A DNA stretch of 64,000 bases, from positions 58,675,233-58,739,232 of the forward strand of contig CM046853.1 in NCBI GenBank assembly GCA_025617745.1, read 5' to 3'. The DNA is from Heliocidaris erythrogramma (lineage: Eukaryota > Echinodermata > Echinoidea > Camarodonta > Echinometridae). The notes below the pieces were generated by a model, which was not told the DNA's origin, made no database searches, and worked only from the letters and a program-made list of their open reading frames with translations. Position 1 is the stretch's first letter; every line of letters begins with the position of its first letter. Of the stretch, positions 12,001 to 23,659 are shown in pieces. A program made the translations under genes and the position numbers.

Positions 12001-15000
12001 TCTTGGACACCTTTCAAATTATGCATTAATTAATATTTTTTCCCCATAGCTGATAGATAGCACAAGTTAAAATTTTGAGAAAAAAAAAAGCCTTGAAATT
12101 ACATTTTGCATGCGAGATATGGAGCTCATACCAAAACACAGTCCCATAACTTGCATTCATGGGAAGTTTTTTATTTTGGAGGCAAAGAAAATAATTTCAA
12201 ACCTTGCTCAGGGTAAAAGTGACTGCGTGTGTGTGTGTCGTCCAGTGAATTACCAGTAATATGATTCCTGTCACATGAAATACATTCTTTAGTGATAAAT
12301 ATTGCTAATATATGCAGGGAAATCAACCTTAAAGTTCACTGCAATTGGAGGCATGCAAGTACAATGTACAGATGCTTGCAAATATGCATTCTTTTTCTGG
12401 GCATGTAAGCAGTTAGGTCTCAACAGATGTGCAGGTCCATGCAGTTTAAGCAGTAAAAACAAAAATAACTGGGATATGGCTTTTTACCTCAAAGTACTCA
12501 TCCTCATCCTCATCCTCCTCTTCCAGTCTGTTTTCTTCATTCTCATGTGCATGGTGGTTGTTAGACATAAACTCCTCCATATCCAGCTCCCTCCACTTGG
12601 GTGTAACAATCTCCTTGTAGTTTAGCTTGACCACCCTAGTTGATGCAAGCATAGAGTATGGGATCACTATGTTGTCAATGTCGTAGGATTCCACCATACC
12701 CTTCTTGTTGCGCAGTATACCATGAAGGGATGCAGACGGGAGTGAGTGAGACAGATGTTGGGTGGGTGACCTGGCTTCAATCGAAGCAGAAGTAGATGGT
12801 ACAGAGGCGTGGTCTCCAACTTCGATGTTTGGCAGAGACATACTACGCTCTCTACTCTTCTCCAAGGCAGCTATTGGACAATAAATAAGATAACACGAAG
12901 AAAAATTGAATAAACAATATACCATGCAATATATTTCTAGGATTTAGCTGCAGCACAGAAATTGTGCTCTACATCCTCTACTACCCATGCACCAATGCAC
13001 AAATATTTCTTTTAAAAGGGTATCAATTGTCAGGTGTTTGTACTGTAATATTTTTTAAATTCATCTTCTCCTTTGAAGTAGAGATTTATTCCAAAACTAT
13101 AAACTAGAACATCACTGAAGGTGATTAATACACCCACCCCAAGTGTGTGCCAAATTTCCTGAGCATTGCTCCAAAAATGGCAACGCAGTTGGCCACACAT
13201 TGAAACATGTCTTGCACATCTTTACCACAGGAACAATGTGTGTGCCTAATTTCATCAGCATTGCTTGAAAAAGTTAGGAAGTTGTTCGATCCACAATATT
13301 TCCAGATTTATTGCCATAATGTCAATACCATGGCAACACAGTTTCCGACACATTAAAAAAATATGTCTAGCACATCTCCATCCCAATACAAATGTGTGTG
13401 CCAAATTTTACAAGCATTGCTCGAAAAATGAGGAAGTAGTTCGATCCACATGATTTCAACCTGATTTGTCATAATATGCCGTTGCCATGGCAACGCAGTT
13501 TCCCAAACAATAAAAAAATATATCTTGCACATCTTCATCCCAAGACCAATGTGTGTGGCGAATTTCATGAGCATTGCTCGAAAAATAAGGAAGTAGTTTG
13601 ATGCGCAAGATTTCAACCCGATTTATTGCCATAATATGCCGTTACCATAGCAACGCATTTCCGACACATTAAAAAAAATGTCTTGCACATCTTCATCCCA
13701 AGACCAATGTGTGTGGCGAATTTCATGAGCATTGCTCGAAAAATAAGGAAGTAGTTTGATGCGCAAGATTTCAACCCGATTTATTGCCATAATATGCCGT
13801 TACCATAGCAACGCATTTCCGACACATTAAAAAAAATGTCTTGCACATCTTCATCCCAAGACCAATGTGTGTGGCAAATTTCATGAGCATTGATGGGTAC
13901 TTAAAGCACCCATGCACAAAAAAATGACTTTTCATATAAAAACAAAGGGATTTACTCTGCAAATGGTTCTACCAGAAACAGTCAAGTTATTTCATGCTAA
14001 AAATATCCATAAGGGATAAAGTATTAAGCCTGAGTCGAATCGATTGGTTAGCCGGTGTTCGATCGAAGACATCGAATCCCGAATACGTTTTGGCAAATTC
14101 GGTGCATCGATTTGTAGTCCGCCAGATTTTTGACTACCGTAGCCACCATGAAAAAATCAAATAAAAAAAGAAACTCCGTAACGTACAGCATATATACTAG
14201 CAGAGAACGTGAAGGCGACTTCAAAGTTCAAACTGTTGGCTAACTTTCGCTAATTCGCTCGCGGAGGACGTCGCGCTTTACCTGTGCTTTCTCTATGGAA
14301 AAATCGTTTTGTCGTTGCAAACTGAAGTTTACGATAATTTTCTTGCACTCTCTCTGCATTGTCAATTTGACAATTGTATAATTGAACATGATAAATACGG
14401 GCATGAGTACGAGTGTTCCTACTTAATTCGCAATAACTAATATCACACTCTCATCAAATTGGCAATTACTTCTGAATGATCTCTGAAGCTGAATGAAGTA
14501 GAGTCTATATTGAGCGACGAAAAGTTTATTTCGTATTGTTTTTTTTTTTTGGCATCGAACAAACGTGTTCCATTCAGCTCTCCAAAGACAAAGTAAGATT
14601 ATTAATTCTTTGAATTTGAATCATTGGTGTGTCGACAATGAGCATCGCTTCGTGCGACACTAGTGACATTTTAGCTAGCCATACGGACTAGAAACTTAAG
14701 ATTTTGGCTCGTCCGCTGTGATTTTTACTAGCCATTGGCTAGCGGGCTATCGTTAATTTCGAGCAGCGAGAGCCCATACATATGCCCGCGATGCCAGCGG
14801 ACCGGTCACCGGTGCATGGTGCATGCACTACGTGCAACTGTGTGCAACTCTGTTTTCACCGCACATCATTTATCGATTAACCGGTATTCGATCGAATCAA
14901 AGCCGTCGAATCCCGGTTTATGAAATAATCGATATGACTCAGGCTTATAAAGTATATCCTGTTAAATGACTGAAATTGTTAACTGAATAATATGTCTACA

Positions 15001-18000
15001 CAATTATCCTAATATAAAACTTATATAATGAAATATTTGTACAGCATTACATCACCATATCTCTAGACATGCAATCTACAGGCATAATTAAAATATTAAG
15101 CACTTACGACATGGGGAAAGAGTATTGTCGACCTAAAAGCTGAAGCAATAAGCCAGTCAGTAATAATGATTGGCGCATATACAAGGTACAACTGACCTTC
15201 ATATGCTTTCATAGTGTGCGCAATATTATGACTGTATATATGTTAAACAAGTACATGTAGCACGTCTACCAAAACAGATGCACGTACAAATTGGGGTCAT
15301 TTCAGGGTCATTTGTACCATGTACTAATTACTAACGGGCTTATTGACACTGCAGAAAATATCATTGGTACATATTGAAAATATCCAACACATATGTGAGA
15401 TTAAAATTGTACAATATTCTGTACTGCTATTTCTTATAAAAAATACTGATGTCAGGATTAATCACACCAACTTTGGCCAAGTCCACAGCATTAAATGACT
15501 ACACTTAATCAATCTAGAGTATACCTTGGCCTGGTGCATAAATGTTGGTAACTCATCAAGTATTCTGTAAATTATCGCCAATCTAACAGATCTACTTGCC
15601 AAGGATATGATGTCATACAGGTATATGGAGCAAGAAAAATTGCAGACAAATATGATAAATTGCCAGTTTTGTGACCCAACATTTTGGTCAGACCAAGAAC
15701 TATACCACACTGTAATTGGTTCTTTGCTGAAGTTAAAAAATTTGGATAAAATGTGAAAAAGATGTCTTTTTCTAGCCCAAGTTTTGGCAGAAGCACAATA
15801 GCAAGAGCAAGAGCATGGGCCGAGGGAGGAGAATCTCACCATTTGCTAAATCTGATGTGCGTCGGTTCTTGATATCGGTTCGACACTGTCTTAAGTCTGA
15901 GCTTTTCATGATATTCTTGGGAGTACCAGGAACAGAACTTGGCTGGGATCGGGAACGGGACAGTAATTTGTCACTTCTGACATGGCGAAGGGCTTTCAAT
16001 TCTGTGGAAGGTGAGGGAATAACATGCACCAACAAAAAAAATAAATTCATGCACTATCATGCAAACATAACACAAAACCTCATTTGACAGGGAAAAACAT
16101 TATTCCACCACACAGAGGAGGAGTCATGAAAAATTTAAGATTCTTTTAGATTTAAAATATTATATCTGAAGAATTTAAATATTATATTTTCATATTTTGT
16201 GCTAAAGAACTACTCAGTGATATATTTTATTTATTTTTTGAGAGGTTTGCTAACGATCAATGAAATTCAATGTTCCCTTCCACAGTAGTCACACGACATC
16301 TAACTTTACAGAGCCCCAACTCACAGTCATAACTGGTGAATTATCTCTGAAACTGGACAAAGCAATGCATTTGAATATTGATCAAATTCTCACTGGAAAT
16401 ACCCCTTCATGACATGAAAAAAAAGGAATTCTGCTCTACATCTTGTGTACCACTGAACCAGATTTAAGGGGAATAAAAACTTCATCAATTCCACAAAGTT
16501 TAAAAATATTTAAATAGGGAACATCAAAATGTTCAAAATCTTTTTTTGAAGCTGAGACGACTTCATGATATGGGTTATCTCCTAATGGCAAATTCAGTCA
16601 TGGGCGACTGAAAAATGTTAAGGATATCCTTTTTCCCATTTAAAATATCCATTAGACTTTTTATCTATGAAATATTATACATATCAGCAAGTGGAATCTT
16701 GTGGGGGAAAAAATGTTCTATGACAAGAATCAAGGACTTTAATGTATGGACTTTGGGTACAATTGAATGGGTGGGACAGTTCTCTTTGGATAAATACAGG
16801 ACTACATTCGGGATCTTGAATTTCCCAATTCATAACTTTTTCACTTGTTTGATCTTTTTCTGAAACTTTCACTAATTTCTTTCTGTAACTATTTTTTTCT
16901 TGCTTCCACCCTACTAATTTCTAAGCCAGATTGATTTAGTCATTGCACTTCTCTACAAAAGTTTCACTTACTTTGCCTTGCTAATCTGTGTAAGAGTTTC
17001 CTAGACTTGGCAGCATCATCCTCCTCCTCGTTCGCCGACTCTTCTTCCTTTTCTACTTCATCCTCCGCGGGAGGAGCACTTCTCTCCTTTGCCTCTTTCT
17101 TAGAAACAGGCTCACGTTTTCTTGTCGAGTCCCCACTTGACCTCGCTGTCAACTGCTTCTGTTGATGTTTCTCTTTCTTCCTGAACTTCTTGAGTCTGCC
17201 ATCTTTGGTATGCAACTTGACCCTGGATCTGTTTGGTAGCCTGTTATGTTTTCTTTGGAGTAGAAGGAAGAAAAGAGTGGTTAATATTTATGCTCACACT
17301 TTAATATCTAAATTTGAGTAAATGTTTATTATATATTAATTTTTGAAAATTATGGACCAAATATCGTTTAACACCTAAAGTCTGAAAGTTCTTTCAATTT
17401 TCATAATTTTTTTTTTTTAGAGATGTTTTAAGAAATAGTCACATAATCTTGAATATACTGTGCCAGAACTGTAGGAGCGAATCAAATTGTGATTCCATGT
17501 ACATATTTTTTTAATCATTGGAGTACACTCAAAGATTAAATTTTTAATCTCCTAGATACAACAAATTATGGAGATGACTGCCTTACCAATTTAAAGGTTT
17601 GTTACACATCTACCACTTGTAGTATAAGTAATATATAACCAGTGTCATTATCTTTAAATATTCAGGTGATAGAATATGAACATTCAAACAGTGAGGGTTA
17701 CATGCAAGTGATTTTCTGTTCTTAAATAGCAACTTGATATGTACCACATGCATACATGTACCTCTCTGTTGAATTTCGCTCATACTTCTTTATACATGCA
17801 TCTACCCCATTCGTACGCCTATTGCATCTAAATGATGGTTGGAAGCAGTTTTACAGGTACCAGGATATATTGCAGTTGTCTATTTTCTCTTTAAATAGTT
17901 ATTTCAATCTGCAAAATATTGTAATATTTGTACCATATTGCCTAATCATGAATTCCAAGTAAGCTAGCCAAGTGCTGCTGCAGCATCACACAAAACAAAA

Positions 18001-21000
18001 CACAGAAAAATTAGAGCAATCAATGACAGTCACATGTAGTAGTTCCATCAAAATTTTGAGGTGTTACATAATAGTATTATAGTTATAACATGCAGCTACA
18101 TGAAATGTATAACTTTATTCCTAATAACTTACTTCTTTCCTAGTGATCTGGCTGAATGTTTCCTTTGCCAGGCTCCACTTTTCAGAAGAGATTCAAAGTG
18201 TAATGTCAATGGAATTTCTGAAAGAGATAAACAAAAAATAGTTAACACTTTTAAGCAAAATATGGACAATAATAAGAACAAATTTTTTTAAAAAGCACAT
18301 AAAAATACTGACCTAATAAATTGCAAGGGGGTAATTATTTTTAAAAGTTTTTCTACCCTTGTCTTATCCTGTCAAGGCTGTAAATACATAAAGAGATGCT
18401 GATGCAACTTTTATTCACATTACGCAATAGCACTTCTTTGTATTATGCAATAATTCTTACATGTCATCTCGAGAGAAAGTGTAATGTTTCTTCACAACAC
18501 TTATATATCATTACTCAAGAATCCTGCCACTACCATTTTTCTGTATTGATTATAACTCAAGAAAGATGAATAATATAGCGCATAGAAACAGGATTATTTA
18601 TTTTGACTCCCGACTCTTGATCTGCCCAGCATTCCATAGCCAACTGAATTATAATTGCAAAAACCAGTGTCCTACACAAATAACATTCTCAAAATTAAAA
18701 AAAAACAGGTGTGCGAACATTCAGAACATTTCCAGCACTATTATGAACACCTGGACAATTTTGAGAAAGTGTTACCTAGTTTCCCTCTAGTAGCTTTTTA
18801 AAAATAAAAGCCCTTTACCTTTCCCCTTACTCACCTTCGGGGAAAGACAACACTGAATGGAATGCATATTCAAGGCTGGCCACCCTCTCATCTGATGGGA
18901 TCTGGTCTGCATCATACTGTTCCACGTTGTTGAATCTTCCTCCACACATTACACAAGGAGTATGAGGAGGAAAGCAGCCACACTGAACCGTTGACAGCTT
19001 CTGGGCCTTTCTGCATACTTGGTAGAGACCAGTAGACCGGATGAGTTTCCGCTTCCGAAACTGTCTGACAGGTCTGGTTCTTGCACAGTACTGTTCTTCT
19101 ACAGGAATTGGAGAGCCTGTAACTTGGTCTAGTCCTACAATCCCAGGGTAGCTGGGCGAACTGTTCATCCCACATCGAGATGAAGGTGTTGCGACTGTTG
19201 TTGCATTGTCTGTTAGACCATTCATTGGTCTGGCTGGTGATGTTTTGTCTTGACATGTTGATGATGACGACACAGGTGAAATACAATTCTGAAGACTCTG
19301 CTTTAGTTTTGCACTTTGCTTGTCAACATTGCTGAGTAAGCTGGACAGGTTCGAAGGGGACATTGAGTGAGATCCTTCTAACATCACAATCTTTGTTTCA
19401 AGCGGTGACAACTTTCTACCTGTCCTGTGAGCCAAAGCCTGAGCTCTGAGATACTCCTCTGGTGATGGAGGTTCTCCTAATGTCACAGCTCCCTTTGTAG
19501 CCCGAATCTGGCGGAAAATATCACTTTGTTGCCTGATGCGATATTCTAAGTCTGACACCTGAGCCTGAAGCCATGTCCACCTGGTTGCAATAGCCGAACG
19601 ATCCATTGCCCATTTCCATGATGCACGTCTGTGACTGTGATAAACAAAAGAAAAGAAGAAAAGAAAATTGCAGAGATTTTGCAAGTTGATATACTCCCAG
19701 TAAACAATACAGTGACTTGCGAGGAGACTAGTAGGCGTACCCGTTGTGTGTGCCTGTAATCCAGCTAATAGTGGAAGTTATAAACTGATTCAGCGGACCC
19801 AGGTTCGAGACCAAATCACGTCTTTCGGATGGTAACATTAAAAGTCATTCCCCAGACGTAAATAAACATATCTGATTGACACACATCTATAAAAACCCAA
19901 TTACACACACACACGCACTCGCATAGAATAAGGGCCAGCATGTAACCAAATTTGGAGTTTGGTTATGTGCAAGGGGGTTTTATGCTTTCTTTAATTTTTT
20001 CCAAGCTCCTGAACCGTTTACCATTACAAAGCCAGGTAAAATGTTTTGAAGTTTGTTTTATACATTCTATGCTTTCTAGCTGTACACAACTTATTTTTAC
20101 AGGTGATTGGTAAACTTTAACATTAACCATTTCTTCTATTCCTCCTTGGTGACAACAAAAACATACTCACAGAGGCATTTTATGAAAGGACCGGGAGGCT
20201 TGGCTTTGTGGTAAGCTGTCATCTCCTTCATCACAACTCTCCCCACCTGAGCTGCTATCAGTGACATCTGAATCTATGGTACTTTCAACATGACCAAGGC
20301 CAGCTCGAAGTCGTCCCGTGACGGATTTAACCTCTCGGTATGCCTGTTTCCCTTCTCGCAAGTGTTGGGAAATATGTGTACTGGGCTTAGTCCTTTTTCC
20401 AGCTGGTAACCATGATGGTCTTACAGTATGTCTTTGCCGGTCTGACGAAGAATTAGTATGGAGAGGACAAGTGTGGCTATGACTTGAACTACTTCTAGGA
20501 AGTACACCAGGTCTGCTTCCTGTCTGGAGCCGATTCCTGCGGCACTCTTCACAAGTAACAGTGCTACTTGCTGCAGAGTTAGCAGCTTCTTTACTAGACT
20601 GTTTTGACTCTACAAACGAACCAATTTGATGATATATGCGTGATCCTACATGACAAGTCTGTAATCTTCTCAACTTCTCCATCAAATACTTAGCTCGATG
20701 TTCTTGTTTTGACTGTTTATGCACCAAATTGGTGACTTCTTTCTTCTCTTCGTCAGTGGTTTGGCTATTTTCAATCACAATCTTGAACAATTTTTTCTGA
20801 TTTAATACCTGCTTTATTCGTACCTGTCTACTACATTTTCTTTCTTCTTTTTGCTTATCTGGAACAGGGTCTAATATTTCCCTTTCGTTATCTGCGACCT
20901 TGTGACACGTTCCACTATGTTCATCAGGAATGATTGCAGGCAGTTCAACAATACTTTCATGTGCATCACTTTCATCATCTGATTTGGCATCAAGAGGGTC

Positions 21001-21807
21001 ATCAACTTGTTCAACTTCAAGACTGGTATCTGTCGTGAGTGCAGTGGATAATGACAAACTTAATGAGCTGTCCATGTCGTTTGACAAAGAGCTGCTCGAA
21101 GTATCACTCGTATCAAGCTCACCATGCTCACTTATATCACCATTGTCTCGGATATTGACATTATCAATGTGAGCAGCAACAGAATGCTTTGTGCCAGTTG
21201 GACTGGAGCTGCCAGTTGCAGATATTGTTAAAGGCGGCATTTTAGATGCTGATGATGTACAAGGGTGAATATCATTCAATACCTCTTTCTGTGCCAAGGA
21301 CGCAGCAGAGTCATTCATTGTTTTCTGTATGCTTTGTTTTGATGAATGTCTCTCACCATTCGTAACTAGGTCCAGATCCAGGCCTGAGCCAATGGTGGAA
21401 ATTAATGAATTCAACTTATTTTTGATTTGGCCTTGACGATGGTTTGAAGAAAGCAGCCCCTGATAACTTTGCTCCTCTGTGATTCTTGTCACTGTCTCTC
21501 TTTCCTTGTGATTATTATTCTCCAGGAAATGGGTATGAATGGTGAAGCAAGTTGGTGATGCCGATGGCGAGTCCTCGTGATTTCTCAATCGTGTAGGCCT
21601 AGTAGGGCTAGGCGAATAACACTTTCCAATAATATCAGGAACAGCTGGAGAATGACCATTCGCCAGCGAGGGTAAGTCTGGGCTTGTTGGCTGATGTGGA
21701 TTTGCTTGTAGGCCACCACTGCTACCTGGGTTGGCAGGCGAAGCTGGCAACTTGAAGGAGCCTGTATGCGCCGCGGCATCAGTCAGTGCCGGAGCCATTG
21801 CAGCCAT
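8301..21807 (-). CDS. KAT8 regulatory NSL complex subunit 1 (KANSL1), complete gene of 7 coding exons
   Basis: KANSL1 is the nuclear scaffold of the NSL complex, which acetylates histone H4 through KAT8/MOF at active promoters. The seven exons join with compatible phases (total 4071 nt, about 1356 residues; human KANSL1 is about 1100). Landmarks in order: the conserved start MAAMAPALTD; DSDVTDSSSGGES near the end of exon 1; the WKW...RWTWLQAQVSDLEYRIRQQ block near residues 552-585; the WDR5-binding ARTRPV at about 730-735; a Cys-rich PCVMCG segment; acidic and basic low-complexity regions; and the PEHE domain from about 1051 (YDIDNIVIP) to about 1145, the MOF contact. An in-frame ATG ten codons upstream (21837) exists, but the family start is at 21807. 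The boundaries of exons 2 and 4 have nearby in-phase alternatives. The closest alternative name is KANSL1L, a vertebrate paralogue. Confidence 0.93.
9932..10055. mobile_element. MITE with GGGGCCC(C)GTTTCATAAA ends
   Basis: It starts GGGGCCCCGTTTTCATAAAA and ends TTTTATGAAACAGGGCCC, an imperfect inverted match. 124 bp with no coding capacity. Confidence 0.65.
10421..10979. mobile_element. TIR element with TTAAAGGGCAATCCAACCTT ends
   Basis: The left end TTAAAGGGCAATCCAACCTT matches the inverse of the right end (TAAAAGGGAAATCGAACCTT) over about 20 bases. 559 bp with no supported frame. Confidence 0.55.
11208..11287. mobile_element. 80-bp hairpin MITE
   Basis: The ends ACCCCTGTTACACC and GGTGTAACAGGGGT are perfect inverted repeats of 14 bases. 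The centre contains a second palindrome CTTGGGCGCCCCAAG. No obvious target duplication. Confidence 0.65.
12488..12870 (-). CDS. KANSL1 coding exon 6 (PEHE domain, first part)
   Basis: Acceptor TTGTCCAATAG and donor TTTGAG|GTAAAAA (phase 0). It encodes a Ser-rich lead, then YDIDNIVIPYSMLASTRVVK and LNYKEIVTPKWRELDMEEF. That is the signature start of the PEHE domain shared by KANSL1 and MSL1, through which MOF is bound. An acidic run (EEEDEDEDEYFE) follows. Confidence 0.93.
13130..13890. repeat. 158-bp tandem satellite
   Basis: The phrase AATGTGTGTGGCGAATTTCA with GAGCATTGCTCGAAAAAT recurs near 13144, 13236, 13391, 13548, 13706 and 13864. The later units are exactly 158 bp apart and nearly identical (for example 13544 against 13702). 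The first units are more divergent. A single diverged inverted copy lies at about 47070-47325. Confidence 0.88.
14027..14945. mobile_element. 919-bp TIR element flanked by TA
   Basis: Its ends are inverted copies starting AGCCTGAGTCG. The inner phrases TCGATTGGTTAGCCGG and TTCGATCGAA are repeated in inverse at the right end. TA lies directly outside both ends (14025-14026 and 14946-14947), so TA is the likely target duplication. No transposase frame, so it is non-autonomous. Confidence 0.7.
15840..16001 (-). CDS. KANSL1 coding exon 5
   Basis: Acceptor CACCTTCCACAG and donor AAATG|GTGAGATTC. In phase it encodes LKALRHVRSDKLLSRSRSQP and then PGTPKNIMKSSDLRQCRTDI, a basic Ser-rich linker. Both boundary phases (one base in, one base out) fit exons 4 and 6. 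Confidence 0.82.
16002..16971 (-). other. KANSL1 intron 4
   Basis: 970 bp, AT-rich. Open frames at 16615-16872 on both strands are not supported as exons. Confidence 0.8.
16972..17252 (-). CDS. KANSL1 coding exon 4 (charged low-complexity region)
   Basis: Acceptor TACTCCAAAG. An in-phase alternative 12 bases downstream gives an exon from 17240. The donor is CAAA|GTAAGTG. The exon encodes a Lys/Arg-rich stretch (KDGRLKKFRKKEKHQQKQL), then a Glu-rich one (EVEKEEESANEEEDDA), then RKLLHRLARQ. This is a likely disordered linker before the PEHE region, in line with the basic His/Lys-rich stretch at this place in vertebrate KANSL1. Confidence 0.82.
17253..18132 (-). other. KANSL1 intron 3
   Basis: 880 bp, AT-rich, with short poly-T runs. 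No repeat or exon recognised. Confidence 0.8.
18133..18217 (-). CDS. KANSL1 coding exon 3 (85 bp, below ORF-finder size)
   Basis: Acceptor CTCTTTCAG and donor AAGAA|GTAAGTTATT. In phase it encodes IPLTLHFESLLKSG followed by AWQRKHSARSLGK, which continues FHSVLSFPE from exon 2. It matches the vertebrate pattern of LAFPDDVPTSLHFQSMLKS. Confidence 0.9.
18218..18834 (-). other. KANSL1 intron 2
   Basis: 617 bp, AT-rich. Nothing recognised besides its splice sites. Confidence 0.85.
18835..19634 (-). CDS. KANSL1 coding exon 2 (core block and WDR5 motif)
   Basis: Begins after TTTATCACAG. A second in-phase acceptor six bases downstream (exon from 19628) is possible. It encodes WKWAMDRSAIATRWTWLQ and DLEYRIRQQSD, the most conserved block of KANSL1, then a Ser-rich linker. 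Next comes CARTRPVRQFRKRKLIRS, whose ARTRPV is the arginine motif that docks in WDR5. Then follow PCVMCG and LEYAFHSVLSFPE. The donor is CCGAAG|GTGAGTAAGG, leaving one base. Confidence 0.92.
19635..20170 (-). other. KANSL1 intron 1
   Basis: 536 bp with GT-AG ends. It holds a tRNA-SINE-like dispersed repeat (19748-19918) and nothing else recognised. Confidence 0.85.
19748..19918 (+). repeat. Dispersed SINE-like repeat with CA tail, copy 1
   Basis: It runs GCCTGTAATCCAGCTAATAG, GCGGACCCAGGTTCGAGACC (B-box-like), CGTCTTTCGGATGGTAAC, CAGACGTAAATAA and AAAACCCAATTACACACA. An inverted copy with the same order lies at 46591-46760. Both end in a (CA)n tail, as expected for a retroposed SINE. Confidence 0.75.
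20171..21807 (-). CDS. KANSL1 coding exon 1
   Basis: Encodes residues 1-545: the family N-terminus MAAMAPALTDAAA, a long Ser/Thr-rich disordered region, and near its end DSDVTDSSSGGES, a phrase conserved in vertebrate KANSL1. The donor is CCTCT|GTGAGTATGT, leaving two bases of a codon. Stretches such as LKKVTNLVHKQ-like Lys/Glu segments near residues 340-390 resemble the predicted helical region upstream of the conserved core. Confidence 0.9.
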
Positions 21808-22800
21808 ACATAGCCTCAGCGGGAACTGTGACCACATGCGATGGGAAGCGAAGCGCTACGCGGACAGGGTACCGTGGGAACGGCACCACTGTACGACGTT
21901 ACCCTCGCCATTGATCAGAGGACATGGCTGAAATAGCTTTCAAAAATCAACCTGTCAGACACAATCATAAGTTTTATTTTCCTTTAATATCAGACGAATA
22001 TAAAGTTATTCACAATACAACTGCAAAAATGGTCAACAGCATACAGAATATGATAGAGATTGATATAGTTCAACTTAGCCCGCTCACGTAAACATCGGTC
22101 CCAAGAAGGCTAGGCGGAGATTCTCGCGTCGACCGTAATGGAAACAATAACACTTTTCATCACATATCCCGAGCGATTTACCACACGTGACACCGGACCA
22201 ACATGATGATGTTTCCCGCGCTAAAAACATTGAAAAGTTCAATTCCATCATCATAATTTTTTACATATGGAGGTTTCCCATCTTTAAACGGGACATATGT
22301 TGATAATCATTAGACAGTCAAAAGATGATATTCACTCAGAAACAACGTTGCACTGACGAATGTCCAAACAGAACGTTTCGAAAGGAATAATAACATGGAC
22401 GGTAATGAGAATCAGCACCACGTGACCCCAGGTTCCACGTTCGTGGCGAACAATCAAGCGATCTGTGCATTCGGGTTACACCCTATAATTTTCCGAATTG
22501 ATCAACATGTTTTCTGGCTCTTCACAAAATATCATATCATGTAGTATGTTCCGTAGGGATAATCAATGAGTCCGCATAGTACACGCATCACATTATGCAT
22601 CTATTGACTTCCATGTCTAAACTTACGACGCCGAAAAAAAAATCGTGTAATATGGCGACGTGCTCAGGCATTGATCTCCATTCCCACAACAAAAAAATGC
22701 AGGCGACTTCATTAACATCTGCCTATACGTCAATTGGGCTACCCCCTATAGGAAGAATTGCGTGATTGGCTGATCGCAGCTTTTGGATTTTACGGATAAT
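21808..22800 (-). promoter_or_regulatory. KANSL1 5' UTR and upstream promoter region
   Basis: The region just upstream of KANSL1 is richer in CpG than its surroundings. It holds a CACGTG E-box at 22419-22424, an E2F-like TTTCCCGCGC at 22212-22221 and a YY1-like AATATGGCGAC at 22649-22659. No TATA box is obvious. The start site is not determined. These are motif matches only. Confidence 0.4.
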
Positions 22801-23620
22801 ACCCTGAAGTACTCCTCTTTAAAAGTAATTTATTCACCTTTTAAAATATGGTAGATTAAAAGAAATAACCGGAAATTATCATGCAAAAATATCCAAATAT
22901 ATGATGTTTCAAAAAATAACAATTGTATTGGTGAAATATGTACTTTAGTGCAAATAACTTCACATAAACAGGATGAATGGAAAGGGAGGAAAATCAAGTA
23001 CTGAAAGAGCATGAAGTTCGCGCTCTATCAATACGAAGTCAAACTTTTGCAGAATATAGTACATTTGACTATATTTTTATATTGAAAAAACATTTTTATA
23101 TTTGAAAATACATTTGACATTCATCTGAAAGTATTTTTAACAGTATTGCCTAAATCAATATAACGAAAAATGTAGACATCGGTCACTGGCGATGTTACAT
23201 GTCAATGTTAGGCTCTCTAGAATTCGAGGATGTCTCGCCCAAATTAATCAGGGATGCCAAACTAAATAAATGTCTTCCAAGTTCTAAGCTCTTTTGAAGT
23301 ATATAACATGTTTCACTGATTCCAGGCAAAGCAACCTATATATTGATTGAGTTGATGTTAATAACCCCAATTTGAAAATGATATATATAGGCACTTTTGT
23401 TGGGTCCGAGTTTGCCTCCGAGTGATATATAATCACTAGTCGAAGTTCGGCGTATTATATAACCTCGGAGTGAGATCAGGGGAAGAGGTACATGCATGGC
23501 GCCTTTAATTTCCAAGGCGTTTTCCTGCAATCTGCAGAGAATATTAGAAGTATGTTTGCATACTCTTTTTAAGTAGTCAGTCACAATTGCTCTCAGTACG
23601 TGCACAGAGTTTACAAAAGG
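22801..23620. other. Intergenic, nothing recognised
   Basis: AT-rich sequence without supported genes or repeats. Small open frames (22830-23012, 23336-23623) look random. Confidence 0.6.
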
Positions 23621-23659
23621 CATCCGTCGGAAATCGCATGCTGGCTCTTGTCGCCATTT

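Larger units (their letters stand above)
9024..12487 (-). other. KANSL1 intron 6, with three small elements
   Basis: About 3.5 kb, the largest KANSL1 intron. It holds MITE-like elements at 9932-10055, 10421-10979 and 11208-11287. No extra exon is needed, because exons 6 and 7 join in phase 0. Confidence 0.85.
12871..15839 (-). other. KANSL1 intron 5, with a satellite and a TA-flanked element
   Basis: About 3.0 kb. It holds a 158-bp tandem array (about 13130-13890) and a 919-bp terminal-inverted-repeat element (14027-14945). The remainder is plain AT-rich sequence. Confidence 0.85.

Noticed and set aside
13130-13890. CRISPR-like array
   Set aside because: The repeats are 158 bp and contiguous, with no spacers, in a eukaryotic intron.
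15462-15842. 126-residue minus-strand frame beside KANSL1 exon 5
   Set aside because: It lies in intron 5 beyond the GTGAGATT donor, in another frame. No family match.
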